Below, piece by piece: positions 1 to 8,517 of a stretch of 64,000 nt of DNA; positions within the stretch are counted from its first letter, which is position 1, and every line of letters starts with the position of its first letter. The stretch comes from Plantibacter elymi (nom. nud.). GTDB taxonomy: Bacteria > Actinomycetota > Actinomycetes > Actinomycetales > Microbacteriaceae. The translations under genes and the position numbers were made by a program. Location of the stretch: the NCBI RefSeq assembly GCF_900177795.1, contig NZ_FXWJ01000002.1, forward strand, positions 310,001 through 374,000, written 5' to 3'. A model generated the notes under the pieces. The model was not told where the DNA came from. It ran no database searches and saw only the letters and a list, made by a program, of their open reading frames with translations.

Positions 1-104
1 TCGGCCGGGACGAACGCCGCGCGGTGTTCCGCGAGCGGGTCGGTCTCGTCGAGGACGCGTGCGTCCGGGCGGGCGGACGTGGTGGGGGCTGGGGCGTCGA
101 CCAT
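1..104 (-). CDS. Probable kynureninase, N-terminal fragment (cut by window edge)
   Basis: Only the first 34 codons lie in the window; the gene runs leftward off the edge. The peptide contains VLDETDPLAEHRAAFV, which resembles the 'LDxxDPLAxxRxxF' opening of actinobacterial kynureninases, the PLP enzymes that split kynurenine to anthranilate and alanine in tryptophan breakdown. That assignment rests on this short motif alone. The ATG at 104 has no Shine-Dalgarno, but reading leftward a TACCGT hexamer lies 6 nt upstream, as expected of a leaderless actinobacterial gene. It is divergent from the azoreductase-like gene, with about 70 bp between starts. Confidence 0.45.
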   Translation of the reverse strand, partial: MVDAPAPTTSARPDARVLDETDPLAEHRAAFVPA

Positions 105-175
105 CCTGCGACGGTAACCGCCACCAGTGCGTGCCGCAAGGAAGCGGACGGGACGCGGCTTGCTAGCGTTGCCGC

Positions 176-820
176 ATGCCCACCCTCCTGCACCTCGACT
201 CCTCCGCCGATCTCGACACCTCCCGGTCCCGCCGGCTCTCGCAGGCCGTCGTGGACGCCTGGTCGACCGCCGACCCCACCGGCATCGTCGTCCGTCGCGA
301 CCTGCATCTGGATCCGGTCCCCCACCTCGCCGACGCGAGTCTCCACTGGGCGCCGGCCGACCGCCTCCCCGGCGCGAACCCGCCCGCCGAGGCCGAGACC
401 CTCCAGCGCGTCCTGCTCGACGAGCTGCTCGGCGCCGACGTCGTCGTGATCGGCGCGCCACTCTACAACTTCTCGATCCCGTCGTCGCTCAAGGCGTGGA
501 TCGACCACATCCACGTGCCGGGCGTCACCTCCGCGGACACGGGAGCGCTCACCGGTCGGCCGGTCGTCATCGCCACCAGCCGCGGGATCGCCTACGACGC
601 GGGCAGCCCGACCGAGGGCTGGGATCACGAGGTGCCGGCGCTGCGGACGCTGTTCGGCGGAGCGCTCGGCATGGACGTCCACGTCATCACGACGAGTCTG
701 ACCCTCGCCGACCGTGATCCGGCGCTCGTAGCGCAGCGCGACCGGAGCGAGCAGGAGTTCGCCGAGGCCATCCGGCTGGCGTCCGAGACGGGACTGCGGC
801 TGGCCGTCTCGACGGCCTGA
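176..820 (+). CDS. FMN-dependent NADH-azoreductase-like flavodoxin-fold oxidoreductase
   Basis: A 214-residue protein of the AzoR/NAD(P)H-quinone reductase family. The N-terminus (MPTLLHLDSSADLDTSRSRR) has the beta-strand plus phosphate-binding loop with a Ser-rich turn expected for FMN binding. APLYNFSIPSSLKAWIDH is the diagnostic 'PMYNFxIPSxLKxWID' motif of the family. Its likely role is two-electron reduction of quinones or azo/nitro compounds by NADH in the cytoplasm; the physiological substrate cannot be read from sequence. The ATG at 176 has no ribosome binding site, but TAGCGT ends 6 nt upstream, consistent with leaderless transcription. Length matches the family (about 200 residues). 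Confidence 0.85.
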   Translation: MPTLLHLDSSADLDTSRSRRLSQAVVDAWSTADPTGIVVRRDLHLDPVPHLADASLHWAPADRLPGANPPAEAETLQRVLLDELLGADVVVIGAPLYNFSIPSSLKAWIDHIHVPGVTSADTGALTGRPVVIATSRGIAYDAGSPTEGWDHEVPALRTLFGGALGMDVHVITTSLTLADRDPALVAQRDRSEQEFAEAIRLASETGLRLAVSTA

Positions 821-910
821 CCGCCGAGGAGACGGGCGGACGACGAATCCGACCCGTCTGATCCGGGCAGTGCTCCGAACTCCTGTCGAGCCACGATCAG
901 GGAGAAGCAC

Positions 911-2482
911 ATGCCATCGAAGCACCAGACCGGCACCACGCGGAGCGGACGACGCCTCGTCTGGTTCGCGGCAGCACTGTCCGGCATCGTCGCAGCAGCG
1001 GTGTTCCTCGCGATCGCCGAGCTGGCGGCGCTGTTGTTCGCCCGAGGCAGCAGTCCTCTCCTCACCGTCGGATCGTTCGTCATCGACATCGTCCCGCGGT
1101 GGGCGAAGGAGTTCGCGATCGAGACCTTCGGTGGCAACGACAAGATCTTCCTCCTCGTGAGCCTCGGGGTCGCCGTCGTGATCGCCGCGGCGATCGCCGG
1201 GGTCCTGCAGCAGATCCGTCCACCGCTCGGTGTCGTGGTCCTCATCGCGGCCGGCGTCTTCGCCGGTGCGACGACCGTAACCCGTGCCGGCGCCACCCCG
1301 CTCGCCGTCGTCCCCGTGATCCTCGGTCTGGCGGCCGGTGTCGTGATCCTCGTCCTCCTGAGTCGTCGCCTGCCGAAGCGAGCCGCGAACGGCTCGGACG
1401 ACGAGCGCGCGGCGTTCGACCGCCGAGGCTTCTTCCGCGTGGCCGGCATCGCGGCGGCCGGTGCCGTCGTCGTCGGCGTGGGCGCACGCCTCGTGAACGT
1501 CACCACCTCGTCGATCACGGCCGTCCGCGACGCCCTCAAGCTCCCTGCGCCGAAGTCGACCGTCACGATCCCCGACGGAGCCGAGGCGGACGTCGACGGC
1601 CTCAGCCCGCTCTTCACACCGAACGACAAGTTCTACCGCGTCGACACCGCGCTGACCGTGCCGACGGTCGACCCGGCCACCTGGACGCTCACGATCGACG
1701 GCATGGTCGGCGAGCAGGTGCAGATCACCTTCGAGGAGCTCCTCGCCATGGGGCTCGACGAATACGTCATCACCATGACCTGCGTCTCGAACGAGGTGGG
1801 CGGCAACCTCCTGGGCAACGCGAAGTGGCTCGGTATCCCGGTGCGTGACGTCCTCAAGCGGGCGATGCCCGACTCGAAGGCCGACATGGTCCTGTCCACG
1901 AGCGTCGACGGGTTCACGGCGAGCACACCGCTCGAGTCGCTCACCGACCCGAACCTCGACGCGATCCTCGCCGTGGCGATGAACGGCGAGCCGCTGCCGC
2001 TCGAGCACGGCTTCCCCGTTCGCATGGTCGTCCCGGGCCTCTACGGCTACGTGTCGGCGACCAAGTGGCTGACGAAGCTGACGGTCACGACCTTCGACAA
2101 GGACGAGGCCTACTGGACCCCGCGCGGATACGACGCGAAGGCGCCGATCAAGCTCTCATCGCGGATCGACACGCCCCGCATCGACAAGCAGCTGCCGGCC
2201 GGACCGGCGAAGATCGCGGGTGTCGCCTGGGCCCAGACCGTCGGGATCGCCAAGGTCGAGGTCAGCATCGACAACGGCGACTGGCAGAGCGTCAACCTCA
2301 CGACCGCCATCAACGACGACACCTGGGTGCAGTGGTGGATGGACTGGGAGGCGACCGCCGGTACGCACTACGTCGCCGTCCGTGCGACCGACAAGGCCGG
2401 GAACCTCCAGATCGAGGAGCAGGCGCCGATCGCTCCCAACGGATCCTCCGGTTGGCAGCGCACGCTCGTCCGCGTCGGCTGA
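911..2482 (+). CDS. Membrane-anchored molybdopterin-dependent oxidoreductase (sulfite oxidase-like)
   Basis: A 523-residue protein with a membrane N-terminus and an extracytoplasmic catalytic part. Hydrophobic segments lie at about 17-43, 80-98, 105-121 and 129-150. A twin-arginine-like RRGFFRVAG (171-179) followed by a fifth hydrophobic stretch comes next, then the oxidoreductase molybdopterin domain (about 240-400) and a Mo-co dimerisation-like Ig fold (about 415-523). The molybdenum-ligand cysteine is C291 in MTCVSNEVGG. This layout matches known actinobacterial sulfite-oxidase-like proteins whose last helix is exported by Tat after Sec inserts the others. The substrate is unknown. A GGGAGAA ribosome site precedes the ATG, and a strong hairpin follows the stop. 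Confidence 0.85.
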   Translation: MPSKHQTGTTRSGRRLVWFAAALSGIVAAAVFLAIAELAALLFARGSSPLLTVGSFVIDIVPRWAKEFAIETFGGNDKIFLLVSLGVAVVIAAAIAGVLQQIRPPLGVVVLIAAGVFAGATTVTRAGATPLAVVPVILGLAAGVVILVLLSRRLPKRAANGSDDERAAFDRRGFFRVAGIAAAGAVVVGVGARLVNVTTSSITAVRDALKLPAPKSTVTIPDGAEADVDGLSPLFTPNDKFYRVDTALTVPTVDPATWTLTIDGMVGEQVQITFEELLAMGLDEYVITMTCVSNEVGGNLLGNAKWLGIPVRDVLKRAMPDSKADMVLSTSVDGFTASTPLESLTDPNLDAILAVAMNGEPLPLEHGFPVRMVVPGLYGYVSATKWLTKLTVTTFDKDEAYWTPRGYDAKAPIKLSSRIDTPRIDKQLPAGPAKIAGVAWAQTVGIAKVEVSIDNGDWQSVNLTTAINDDTWVQWWMDWEATAGTHYVAVRATDKAGNLQIEEQAPIAPNGSSGWQRTLVRVG

Positions 2483-2484
2483 CG

Positions 2485-2518
2485 ACCCGCGGCTGACCGG
2501 TGCCGGTCAGCCGCGGGT
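2485..2518. terminator. Bidirectional hairpin terminator between convergent genes
   Basis: A perfect 16-bp inverted repeat: ACCCGCGGCTGACCGG at 2485-2500 and its complement at 2503-2518. Allowing a sterically sensible loop, about 14 bp pair. It lies between the stop of the molybdoenzyme (+) and overlaps the stop of the GDSL hydrolase (-), so it can end both transcripts. There is no T-tract, as is common for actinobacterial terminators. Confidence 0.8.
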
Positions 2519-3283
2519 GTCGACCGGCTGCAGCTGGGCGATCTTCGGTTCGCGGCCGTCTCCGGAGGAACGTCCGGTCAGGCGGCGTCCGATCCAGGGC
2601 AGCACGTGCTCGCGGTAGTAGGCCGCGGTGCGACGTTGACGCGGACCGGGCGGCGCCGCAGCGACGTCATCGATCCCCCATTCCTCCGGGACCGGCACGT
2701 CGAGCGCCGTCAGCACATTGCTCGCCACCCGGGCGTGGCCGAGGGCGTTGAGGTGCAGGCGGTCCACCGACCAGTACCGGAGGTCGGCGAGCGTCCGATC
2801 AGCCCAGTTGTCGACGAAGGTCACCCCGTCACGCGGATACCGCACCCGCACGGCCTGGGCCAGCTGCTCGCCGCGGCGGGCGAGGAGCGAACCCATCGGG
2901 ATGTGAGCCGAGGGGTTCGCCCCGCTCAGCAGCAGCACGTGGGCTCCCCCGGCACGGAGGCGCTCGACCGCACCGTCCAAGCGGTCGGCGACACCGTCGA
3001 TCGACACCCGCGGGCGCATGATGTCGTTGCCGCCGCCGTTGAAGCTGACGAGGTCCGGACCCATCGCGATCGCACGGTCGAGTTGTTCGTCGAGGATCGG
3101 CAGGAGCTTCCGACCGCGGATGGCGAGGTTCGCGTAGCTGACGGTCTCCGTGGACGCCCGGGCGAGGCCGAGGGCCACGAAGTCCGCCCACCCGCGGAGG
3201 GTGCCGTCCTCGCGGATATCCCCGTATCCCTCACTGAAGCTGTCGCCGATGGCCACGTACCGTCTGAACCCGTGCTGCGTCAT
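2507..3283 (-). CDS. SGNH/GDSL hydrolase family protein
   Basis: A 258-residue SGNH hydrolase with all four blocks visible: block I IGDSFSEG (nucleophile S15), the block II glycine in the NLAIRGRK region, block III GGGNDIM (N86), and block V DRLHLNALGH (D174, H177). Such enzymes are esterases, deacetylases or lipases on small or polymer-bound esters. No signal peptide is seen, so it is probably cytoplasmic; the substrate is not predictable. Reading the minus strand, TACAGT lies 6 nt upstream of the ATG with no Shine-Dalgarno, the leaderless arrangement. Its stop lies inside the shared terminator hairpin. Confidence 0.88.
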   Translation of the reverse strand: MTQHGFRRYVAIGDSFSEGYGDIREDGTLRGWADFVALGLARASTETVSYANLAIRGRKLLPILDEQLDRAIAMGPDLVSFNGGGNDIMRPRVSIDGVADRLDGAVERLRAGGAHVLLLSGANPSAHIPMGSLLARRGEQLAQAVRVRYPRDGVTFVDNWADRTLADLRYWSVDRLHLNALGHARVASNVLTALDVPVPEEWGIDDVAAAPPGPRQRRTAAYYREHVLPWIGRRLTGRSSGDGREPKIAQLQPVDTRG

Positions 3284-3328
3284 ACCTGCACTGTACGCGC
3301 GACCGGAAGCCGTCTCCGACCGGTCCGC

Positions 3329-4372
3329 TCAGGCCGGACGGGACTCCCCGTCCGAGGCCGGTCGCCAGCCGAGGGCGGGCCCGAGCGCGCCGGCGATGTC
3401 GGTGAGCAGCTGCGTGTAGTCGTCCGGTTCGAGCGTGAACGGGAGCGCGAAGGCGACCTCGTCGACCTCCTGGAATCCGGCGTGCTCGTGCAGCCGCTCC
3501 GCGATCTCCGCACTGTTGCCGACGAGGTCCTCCGCGAAGAGCATCCGCCGCGGTCCGTGCGCGACGCCGACGCGGTGCCGTCTCGACTCGACGTACTCGT
3601 GGTACCGGGCTCGCTGGGACGCCGTCGCGGAGTCCGTCGGGATGACCACGAGCCCCTGCGACACGCGGGCCCGCTCACCGGCCGGGTGGAGCTCTCGGAA
3701 CCGACGGACCTGGGCGGCCTGGTTCGCGGCGAAGTCCGTCGTGCCGTCCTCGGCGGCGATGACGCTGCTCGTGAGGAGGTTGAAGGAATGCTCGCCGGCC
3801 CAAGCCGCCGACCGCAGGCTGCCGGCTCCGTACCAGAGCCGCTCCGCCAGACCGTCGGCATGCGGCTCGACCCGTGAGGAGTAGTCCTCCTGGCCCTCGC
3901 GCCCGGCGCTGTCACTGACGACGTCACCGCGGATGAAGGAGCGGAGGCGGAGGACGCGGTCGTACCCGAGGTCCTCCTGGTCGAGCGTCGACGGATAGAT
4001 CGCGTGCTTGAACGCGTCGAACCGCATCGGCTCCCCAGTGCTGAAGCCGGGAAGTAGTCTGCCTCCCGAGAGGACGTCGACCGTGCCCAGATCCTCCGCG
4101 AGCCGGAAGGGGTTCTCCGCGCCGAGCGGTGTGACCGCGGTGCCGAGTGCGATGCGCTTCGTGCGCTGCGTCGCCGCCGCGAGGACGGCGACCGGTGAGG
4201 AGATGCCGAACTGCAGGTGCCGGTGCCGCAGCCAGGCACTGTCGAACCCCAGGCGTTCACCGAGCTCGATGAGCTGCAGGGTCGCCTCGTGCCCCGCCGC
4301 CGGCTCCTCGGGGTCGAACAGGCCCATCGTGAGGAAGCCGAGTCTGCGGAGCGGTGCTGAGGATCGGGCCAT
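3329..4372 (-). CDS. LLM-class flavin-dependent oxidoreductase
   Basis: A 347-residue luciferase-like monooxygenase (TIM-barrel, FMN or F420 dependent). The early GLFDPEEPAAGHEATLQLIE, the LGTAVTPLGAENPFRLAEDL strand and the LSGGRLLPGFSTGEP segment (close to the family's 'SxGRxxxGxGxG') place it in the superfamily. The member and substrate cannot be told from sequence. No signal peptide or membrane segment is present. The ATG at 4372 has TAGAGT 6 nt upstream and no ribosome site, so it is probably leaderless. It shares direction with the small membrane protein and ThuA genes to its right but has its own promoter. Confidence 0.85.
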   Translation of the reverse strand: MARSSAPLRRLGFLTMGLFDPEEPAAGHEATLQLIELGERLGFDSAWLRHRHLQFGISSPVAVLAAATQRTKRIALGTAVTPLGAENPFRLAEDLGTVDVLSGGRLLPGFSTGEPMRFDAFKHAIYPSTLDQEDLGYDRVLRLRSFIRGDVVSDSAGREGQEDYSSRVEPHADGLAERLWYGAGSLRSAAWAGEHSFNLLTSSVIAAEDGTTDFAANQAAQVRRFRELHPAGERARVSQGLVVIPTDSATASQRARYHEYVESRRHRVGVAHGPRRMLFAEDLVGNSAEIAERLHEHAGFQEVDEVAFALPFTLEPDDYTQLLTDIAGALGPALGWRPASDGESRPA

Positions 4373-4422
4373 GCATCGACTCTACGACGACGCCGGAGCC
4401 GGACGTGCCCGCGCCGCGGGTG

Positions 4423-4758
4423 TCAGCTCGGCGACCCGGCCAGCACGGTGAACATGGCGCCGAGGCTTCCGAGGATGAACAGCATCGTTCCGAGCTGCAT
4501 GGTCAGCGACTTGTTCCGCGACGCTGTCGGGACGTCCACCTCGAGGATCGGACACCCGGACCAGCCCAGCAGGCCGATGCTCAGACCCACGATGACCGAG
4601 CAGCACCACCACACCACGCGGAGTCCCTCGGCGAGGACGGCCGGCCGCCAGCCAGAGCTGAGGAGGAGTCCGAGGACGATCGCGGTGCTCCCGACCGCGA
4701 CGCCGAACCAGACGGTTCCGGTGCGCATGATGCGCTGGACGTTGTTCTCGGGTGACAT
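4423..4758 (-). CDS. Small membrane protein of unknown function
   Basis: I do not recognise this 111-residue protein. It starts MSPENNVQRIMRTGTVWFGV; the chosen ATG (4758) has AGGAC a few bases upstream, whereas the longer reading from 4920 adds a basic, low-complexity extension typical of spurious frame. Three hydrophobic segments are visible: about 13-30 (VWFGVAVGSTAIVLGLLL), 38-58 (LRVVWWCCSVIVGLSIGLLGW), and 83-105 at the C-terminus (MLFILGSLGAMFTVLAG). It resembles the generic small 'hypothetical membrane protein' class common in Actinobacteria. No operon partner explains it; ThuA lies upstream on the same strand about 190 bp away. Confidence 0.65.
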   Translation of the reverse strand: MSPENNVQRIMRTGTVWFGVAVGSTAIVLGLLLSSGWRPAVLAEGLRVVWWCCSVIVGLSIGLLGWSGCPILEVDVPTASRNKSLTMQLGTMLFILGSLGAMFTVLAGSPS

Positions 4759-4950
4759 GAGGTCCTGTGACACGTGGTGCGGCTTTCTCGAGGTTCCGAT
4801 TCCTGACGCGGGCCGCGGCCGGCGATCATGGTCGCTCGCAGCCCCGAACAGGAGCTTAGACCTGCTCGAGACAGGTGCTTCCCGTTCGACGGGGGCTTGC
4901 GCCGAGGGGGGTCGCGACACAGACGAGGCCGGTCGAGGATGCGTGACGGA

Positions 4951-5610
4951 TCACGCAGACGGTGCCCGGGCCGCCCACCGTGCCAGGGTCGCGAGCAGGG
5001 CACGGTGCTCCGCCGAGGCGTAGGACCGCTCGTCGTGTCCGAGTGCGTCGACGGCGACGCGGGAGGTCCCCACCTCGCGGACCCACACCGCGGGGAACCG
5101 CTCGCCGTCGACGTCGTGCTCGGCGACGGTGGTGCTCCGACCGACCGGTTGCAGCCGCAGGTACTGTTCGTCGTCCACCGGGATGTCGCCGAGCGGTCCG
5201 CCTGCTGGGGACGCCATGCCGCGGACGACGATCGGGCCCATCGGCGGATGCCACGACACGCCGGGCAGCCAGAGCGCCCCGATCGTCGGCGCCCAGTCCG
5301 GGTAGTCGCGGAGTGAGGCGAGCGCCGCGTGCATGGCGAGTACGCCGACACCCCGACCGAGCGCCTCCGCGAAACCGTCGATCGCGGCCACCGGCGCTCG
5401 GCCCTGGTCCTCGGAGCGCCACGGGTCGCCGGCGTTGACCACCAGGAGCTCCACGCCCTCGAGTCGCGTCATCGCACGATCGACGTCCTCGTCGATCTCG
5501 ACCGCGAAGCCGGCCGTCCCCAGGACCTCGGCGATGAGCGGGCTCGTCTGCGCGTACGGGTGCCACGGATCCGCATACCGACCGCTCCCCGATGCGATGA
5601 GTGCTTTCAC
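4951..5610 (-). CDS. ThuA-domain (glutamine-amidotransferase-like fold) protein
   Basis: A 219-residue ThuA-family protein. It opens MKALIASGSGRYADPWHPYA, where the family normally has 'VLVxxGxxxxxH', followed by a Rossmann-like alternation (LLVVNAGDPW, GVGVLAMHAALASLRDYPDW) in which 'GVLAMHAALAS' corresponds to the ThuA 'GxxGxHxA' nucleophile-elbow region. ThuA proteins are linked to trehalose or other sugar metabolism in rhizobia and actinobacteria, but their activity is poorly defined. The start is GTG at 5610 with a GAGGGGGAA ribosome site. It is divergent from the metY-like gene across 211 bp in which I find no riboswitch or clear operator. Confidence 0.75.
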   Translation of the reverse strand: MKALIASGSGRYADPWHPYAQTSPLIAEVLGTAGFAVEIDEDVDRAMTRLEGVELLVVNAGDPWRSEDQGRAPVAAIDGFAEALGRGVGVLAMHAALASLRDYPDWAPTIGALWLPGVSWHPPMGPIVVRGMASPAGGPLGDIPVDDEQYLRLQPVGRSTTVAEHDVDGERFPAVWVREVGTSRVAVDALGHDERSYASAEHRALLATLARWAARAPSA

Positions 5611-5821
5611 GGTTCCCCCTCGTCCGATCCCTCGACGCCGGTCACCGTGTCCGCGGCCGACGCCTCTCCAGGGTACGGGGCCTCCCCCGACGGCTGCGTC
5701 GCCGGCCGATTGTGTCCGCGCATGTCGTCGTCACCTGCGCCCACCCCGGTGCCGACCGTAGAGTGCCTGTCACCGACGCCGGGGCGTCGACGACGGCCGA
5801 GCTGACGGAGAGGATGAGGCG

Positions 5822-7177
5822 ATGCACGAGCGGGACCGAGGGGGCTTCAGCACCCGACAGCTGCACGCCGGTGGCGCACCCGATGCGCCGCTCCAACCAC
5901 GGGCGCTGCCGATCTACGCGAGTGCCGGGTTCGTGTTCACGGACTTCGACGAGGCGGAGCGGCGGTTCGGTCCGGACCCTGGTGGATACAGCTACAGCCG
6001 GGTCGGCAATCCGACGATCGACGCCGTCGAGCGCCGCCTCGCGGCTTTGGAGGGTGGTGTGGACGCGCTGCTCCTCGGCTCCGGCCAAGCGGCCGTCGGC
6101 GTCGCCCTGCTCTCCCTGCTCGAGGCCGGCGACCACCTGCTCACCGCGCCGAGTCTGTACGAGGGCTCGCGCAGCCTCTTCACGGAGAACTTCGGTCGGC
6201 TGGGGATCACCACGAGCGAGGTCGCCGATCCGCTCGACGCCGACGCCTGGGCGCGTGCCATCCGACCCGAGACACGCGCGATCTTCGTCGAGTCCATTCC
6301 GAACCCCCGCAACGACCTCACGGACCTCCGTCTCGTCGCCGACGTGGCCCATGCGCACGGGGTCCCGCTCGTCGTCGACAACACCTTCGCCACCCCCTAC
6401 CTCCTGCGTCCCATCGAGCACGGCGCCGACATCGTCGTCCATTCGGCCAGCAAGTTCCTGGCGGGCCACGGCACCGTGCTGGGCGGGGTCGTCGTCGACG
6501 GCGGCACGTTCGACTGGGCAGCTCGCGCAGACCGCTACCGCCACCTCACCTCGCCGCTCGCCGCACTCGGCGGGCTCAGCCACGTCGAGGCGGACGGGCG
6601 TGCAGCGCTGGCCGCCTACGCACGGGCATCGGTCGCACTGCGTCTCGGCCCGACGCCCTCGCCGTTCAACGCGTTCCTCATCGCACAGGGCATCGAGACG
6701 CTGTCACTCCGCGTCCAACGGCAGAGCGAGAACGCCCTCGCCCTCGCGACGTGGCTGGCGGGACGGACGGAAGTGGCTTCGGTCGACTACTCGGGGCTCA
6801 ACGACAGCCCGTTCCGCGGCCTGGCGGACCGGTACCTGCCGGATGGACAGGGATCGGTGTTCTCGTTCACCCTGCACGGCGGACGGGACGCAGCACGGAC
6901 GGTCATCGACCACGTCGGTCTGTTCACACGGATGACGAACCTCGGCGACGTCCGGTCGCTGATCCTCCACCCGGCCTCGACCACGCACGCCCAGCGTTCG
7001 GCCGAGCAGCTCGCGGCCAGCGGCATCGGTCAAGGACTCGTGCGGATCTCCGTCGGCATCGAAGACGTCGCCGACCTCATCGCGGACCTCGCCTCGGCGT
7101 TCGACGCGCTCCCGGTCCGGGAACCGTCGACGAGCACCGCCGCGAGCGTCACGGCGGATGTGGCGGTCGCCGCATGA
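5822..7177 (+). CDS. O-acetylhomoserine sulfhydrylase-like Cys/Met-metabolism PLP enzyme
   Basis: A 451-residue fold-type I PLP enzyme of the cystathionine gamma-synthase/MetY family. YSRVGNPTIDAVERRLAALE (58-77) is the family signature. D186 in VVDNTFATPYL binds the pyridine nitrogen, and K211 in SASKFLAGHG is the Schiff-base lysine. Length and the insertion pattern fit O-acetylhomoserine aminocarboxypropyltransferase (sulfide or methanethiol plus O-acetylhomoserine) better than cystathionine synthases, but this is inference. A GGAGAGGATG ribosome site precedes the ATG. Its stop overlaps the start of the flavin monooxygenase (ATGA), so the two are translationally coupled. Confidence 0.85.
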   Translation: MHERDRGGFSTRQLHAGGAPDAPLQPRALPIYASAGFVFTDFDEAERRFGPDPGGYSYSRVGNPTIDAVERRLAALEGGVDALLLGSGQAAVGVALLSLLEAGDHLLTAPSLYEGSRSLFTENFGRLGITTSEVADPLDADAWARAIRPETRAIFVESIPNPRNDLTDLRLVADVAHAHGVPLVVDNTFATPYLLRPIEHGADIVVHSASKFLAGHGTVLGGVVVDGGTFDWAARADRYRHLTSPLAALGGLSHVEADGRAALAAYARASVALRLGPTPSPFNAFLIAQGIETLSLRVQRQSENALALATWLAGRTEVASVDYSGLNDSPFRGLADRYLPDGQGSVFSFTLHGGRDAARTVIDHVGLFTRMTNLGDVRSLILHPASTTHAQRSAEQLAASGIGQGLVRISVGIEDVADLIADLASAFDALPVREPSTSTAASVTADVAVAA

Positions 7178-8505
7178 GTGCCCGGCAACGCTTCGGCTGG
7201 TTCCTGTCACGTGGGTTCGGCCCGCACGGTTGGGGGCATCCGTACCTCGACTGGGACTACCGCTGGCAGGAACCCGCCCTCTACCAGCAGGCCGTCCGCG
7301 AGCTCGAGCAGGCCGGCCTGGACCTCCTGATCATCGAGGACGCCCTCTCGCTGGGGAACCCCGAGACGCTCGACCTCCGCATCCGCGGCGCCTACGGCGG
7401 GCCGAAGCACGACCCACTGAGCCTCGCCCCGTTCCTCTTCGCGGTGACGGAGCGCATCGGCATCATCCCGACCGTGAACCCGTTGCAACTGCCGCCGTAC
7501 CAAGCGGCACGGCAGTTCGCGACCCTGCAGCACCTCAGTCGCGGACGGTTCGGGGTGAACGTGGTGACCGACGTCGGCAGCAGCCGTCACTTCGGCGAGC
7601 CGGTCGTGCCGCACGACATCGCCTACGAGCGGGCGGAGGAATGGCTCGACGGCGTGCGCGCGCTCTGGCGGAGCTGGCGACCCGGCGCGTACGTCGGCGA
7701 CACCGCCTCCGGACGCTTCGCCGACGGCCGCCATCTCGACCGCGTCGAGCATCGCGGCGCACACTACGACTTCGACGGGCCGCTCAACGCCCTCCCCTTC
7801 GATGAGGACTCCGGTGGGGAGCCCGTCATCGTGTCGCCGGGCTCCTCGCCGCGAGGGCTCGCCTTCACCGGACGACAGTCGAACGTCCAGCTCGCCCTCG
7901 CGCCGCTCGACATCGCGAGCCTCCGCGCCTACCGGAAGCGGGTCCTCGACGCCTCGGCTGCCGTCGGTCGTGACACCCCTCCCGCGATCCTGTTCGTGTT
8001 CAAGCCCGTCATTGTGTCGAGCAGCGCCGAGGCCGATCGACTCGTCGCGGCCTCGGAACAGCCGGACGATGAGACCCTGCGCTCCGTCGCACTCGCGTGG
8101 TCGAGCGACCTGGAGACGGACCTCACCGCGCTCGACCTCGACCGACCGGTGGACCCGGCCGTCTTCGGTGACCACGTGTCGCGGGGCAGCCTCGACGCGT
8201 TGCGCGGACCACACGAGTCCTTCGCGGCGGCGACGCTCCGGGAGCTGCTCGTGCCCAAGGCACGCCTCGGGCGGATCACCGACGGCAGTGGTGTCGTCGG
8301 CACGGCGGCTGAGGTGGCCGACCACATCGAGCGCGCCGGCAGTGAGGCGGACAACGACGGGTTCATCTTCTCGGGCGACCTCCATCCGGTCACGGTGCAC
8401 CGCATGCTCGACGAACTCGTGCCGATCCTCCGGCGCCGCGGGATCCTCCGTCGGCCGGAGATCGACGCACCGCACGGACTCCGGAGCGCGTTGCGGGCCC
8501 CCTGA
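7174..8505 (+). CDS. NtaA/SnaA/DszA-type FMNH2-dependent monooxygenase
   Basis: A 443-residue member of the group that contains nitrilotriacetate, pristinamycin and dibenzothiophene-sulfone monooxygenases. Visible blocks are the N-terminal GWFLSRGFGPHGWGHPY, the middle HLSRGRFGVNVVTDVGSS typical of this subfamily, VIVSPGSSPRGLAFTGRQSN, and the C-terminal DDIxxHxxPEL-like segment. It oxidises an organosulfur or amine compound with reduced flavin supplied in trans; no flavin reductase is seen nearby. The ATGA overlap with the sulfhydrylase-like gene suggests a pathway that releases sulfur or a thiol from an organic compound for methionine or cysteine synthesis (inference). A longer upstream reading is frame overlap with the preceding gene. 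Confidence 0.83.
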   Translation: MSARQRFGWFLSRGFGPHGWGHPYLDWDYRWQEPALYQQAVRELEQAGLDLLIIEDALSLGNPETLDLRIRGAYGGPKHDPLSLAPFLFAVTERIGIIPTVNPLQLPPYQAARQFATLQHLSRGRFGVNVVTDVGSSRHFGEPVVPHDIAYERAEEWLDGVRALWRSWRPGAYVGDTASGRFADGRHLDRVEHRGAHYDFDGPLNALPFDEDSGGEPVIVSPGSSPRGLAFTGRQSNVQLALAPLDIASLRAYRKRVLDASAAVGRDTPPAILFVFKPVIVSSSAEADRLVAASEQPDDETLRSVALAWSSDLETDLTALDLDRPVDPAVFGDHVSRGSLDALRGPHESFAAATLRELLVPKARLGRITDGSGVVGTAAEVADHIERAGSEADNDGFIFSGDLHPVTVHRMLDELVPILRRRGILRRPEIDAPHGLRSALRAP

Positions 8506-8517
8506 CCGGTCCCGCCG

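Noticed and set aside
4759-4920. Longer start (4920) for the small membrane protein
   Set aside because: The extra 54 residues are basic and low-complexity, and the ATG at 4758 has a ribosome site.
5611-5821. A SAM-type riboswitch before the sulfhydrylase-like gene
   Set aside because: The 211-bp divergent region was read for the conserved helices and tracts of SAM riboswitches; none could be recognised. Only a weak TAGAGT hexamer is seen.
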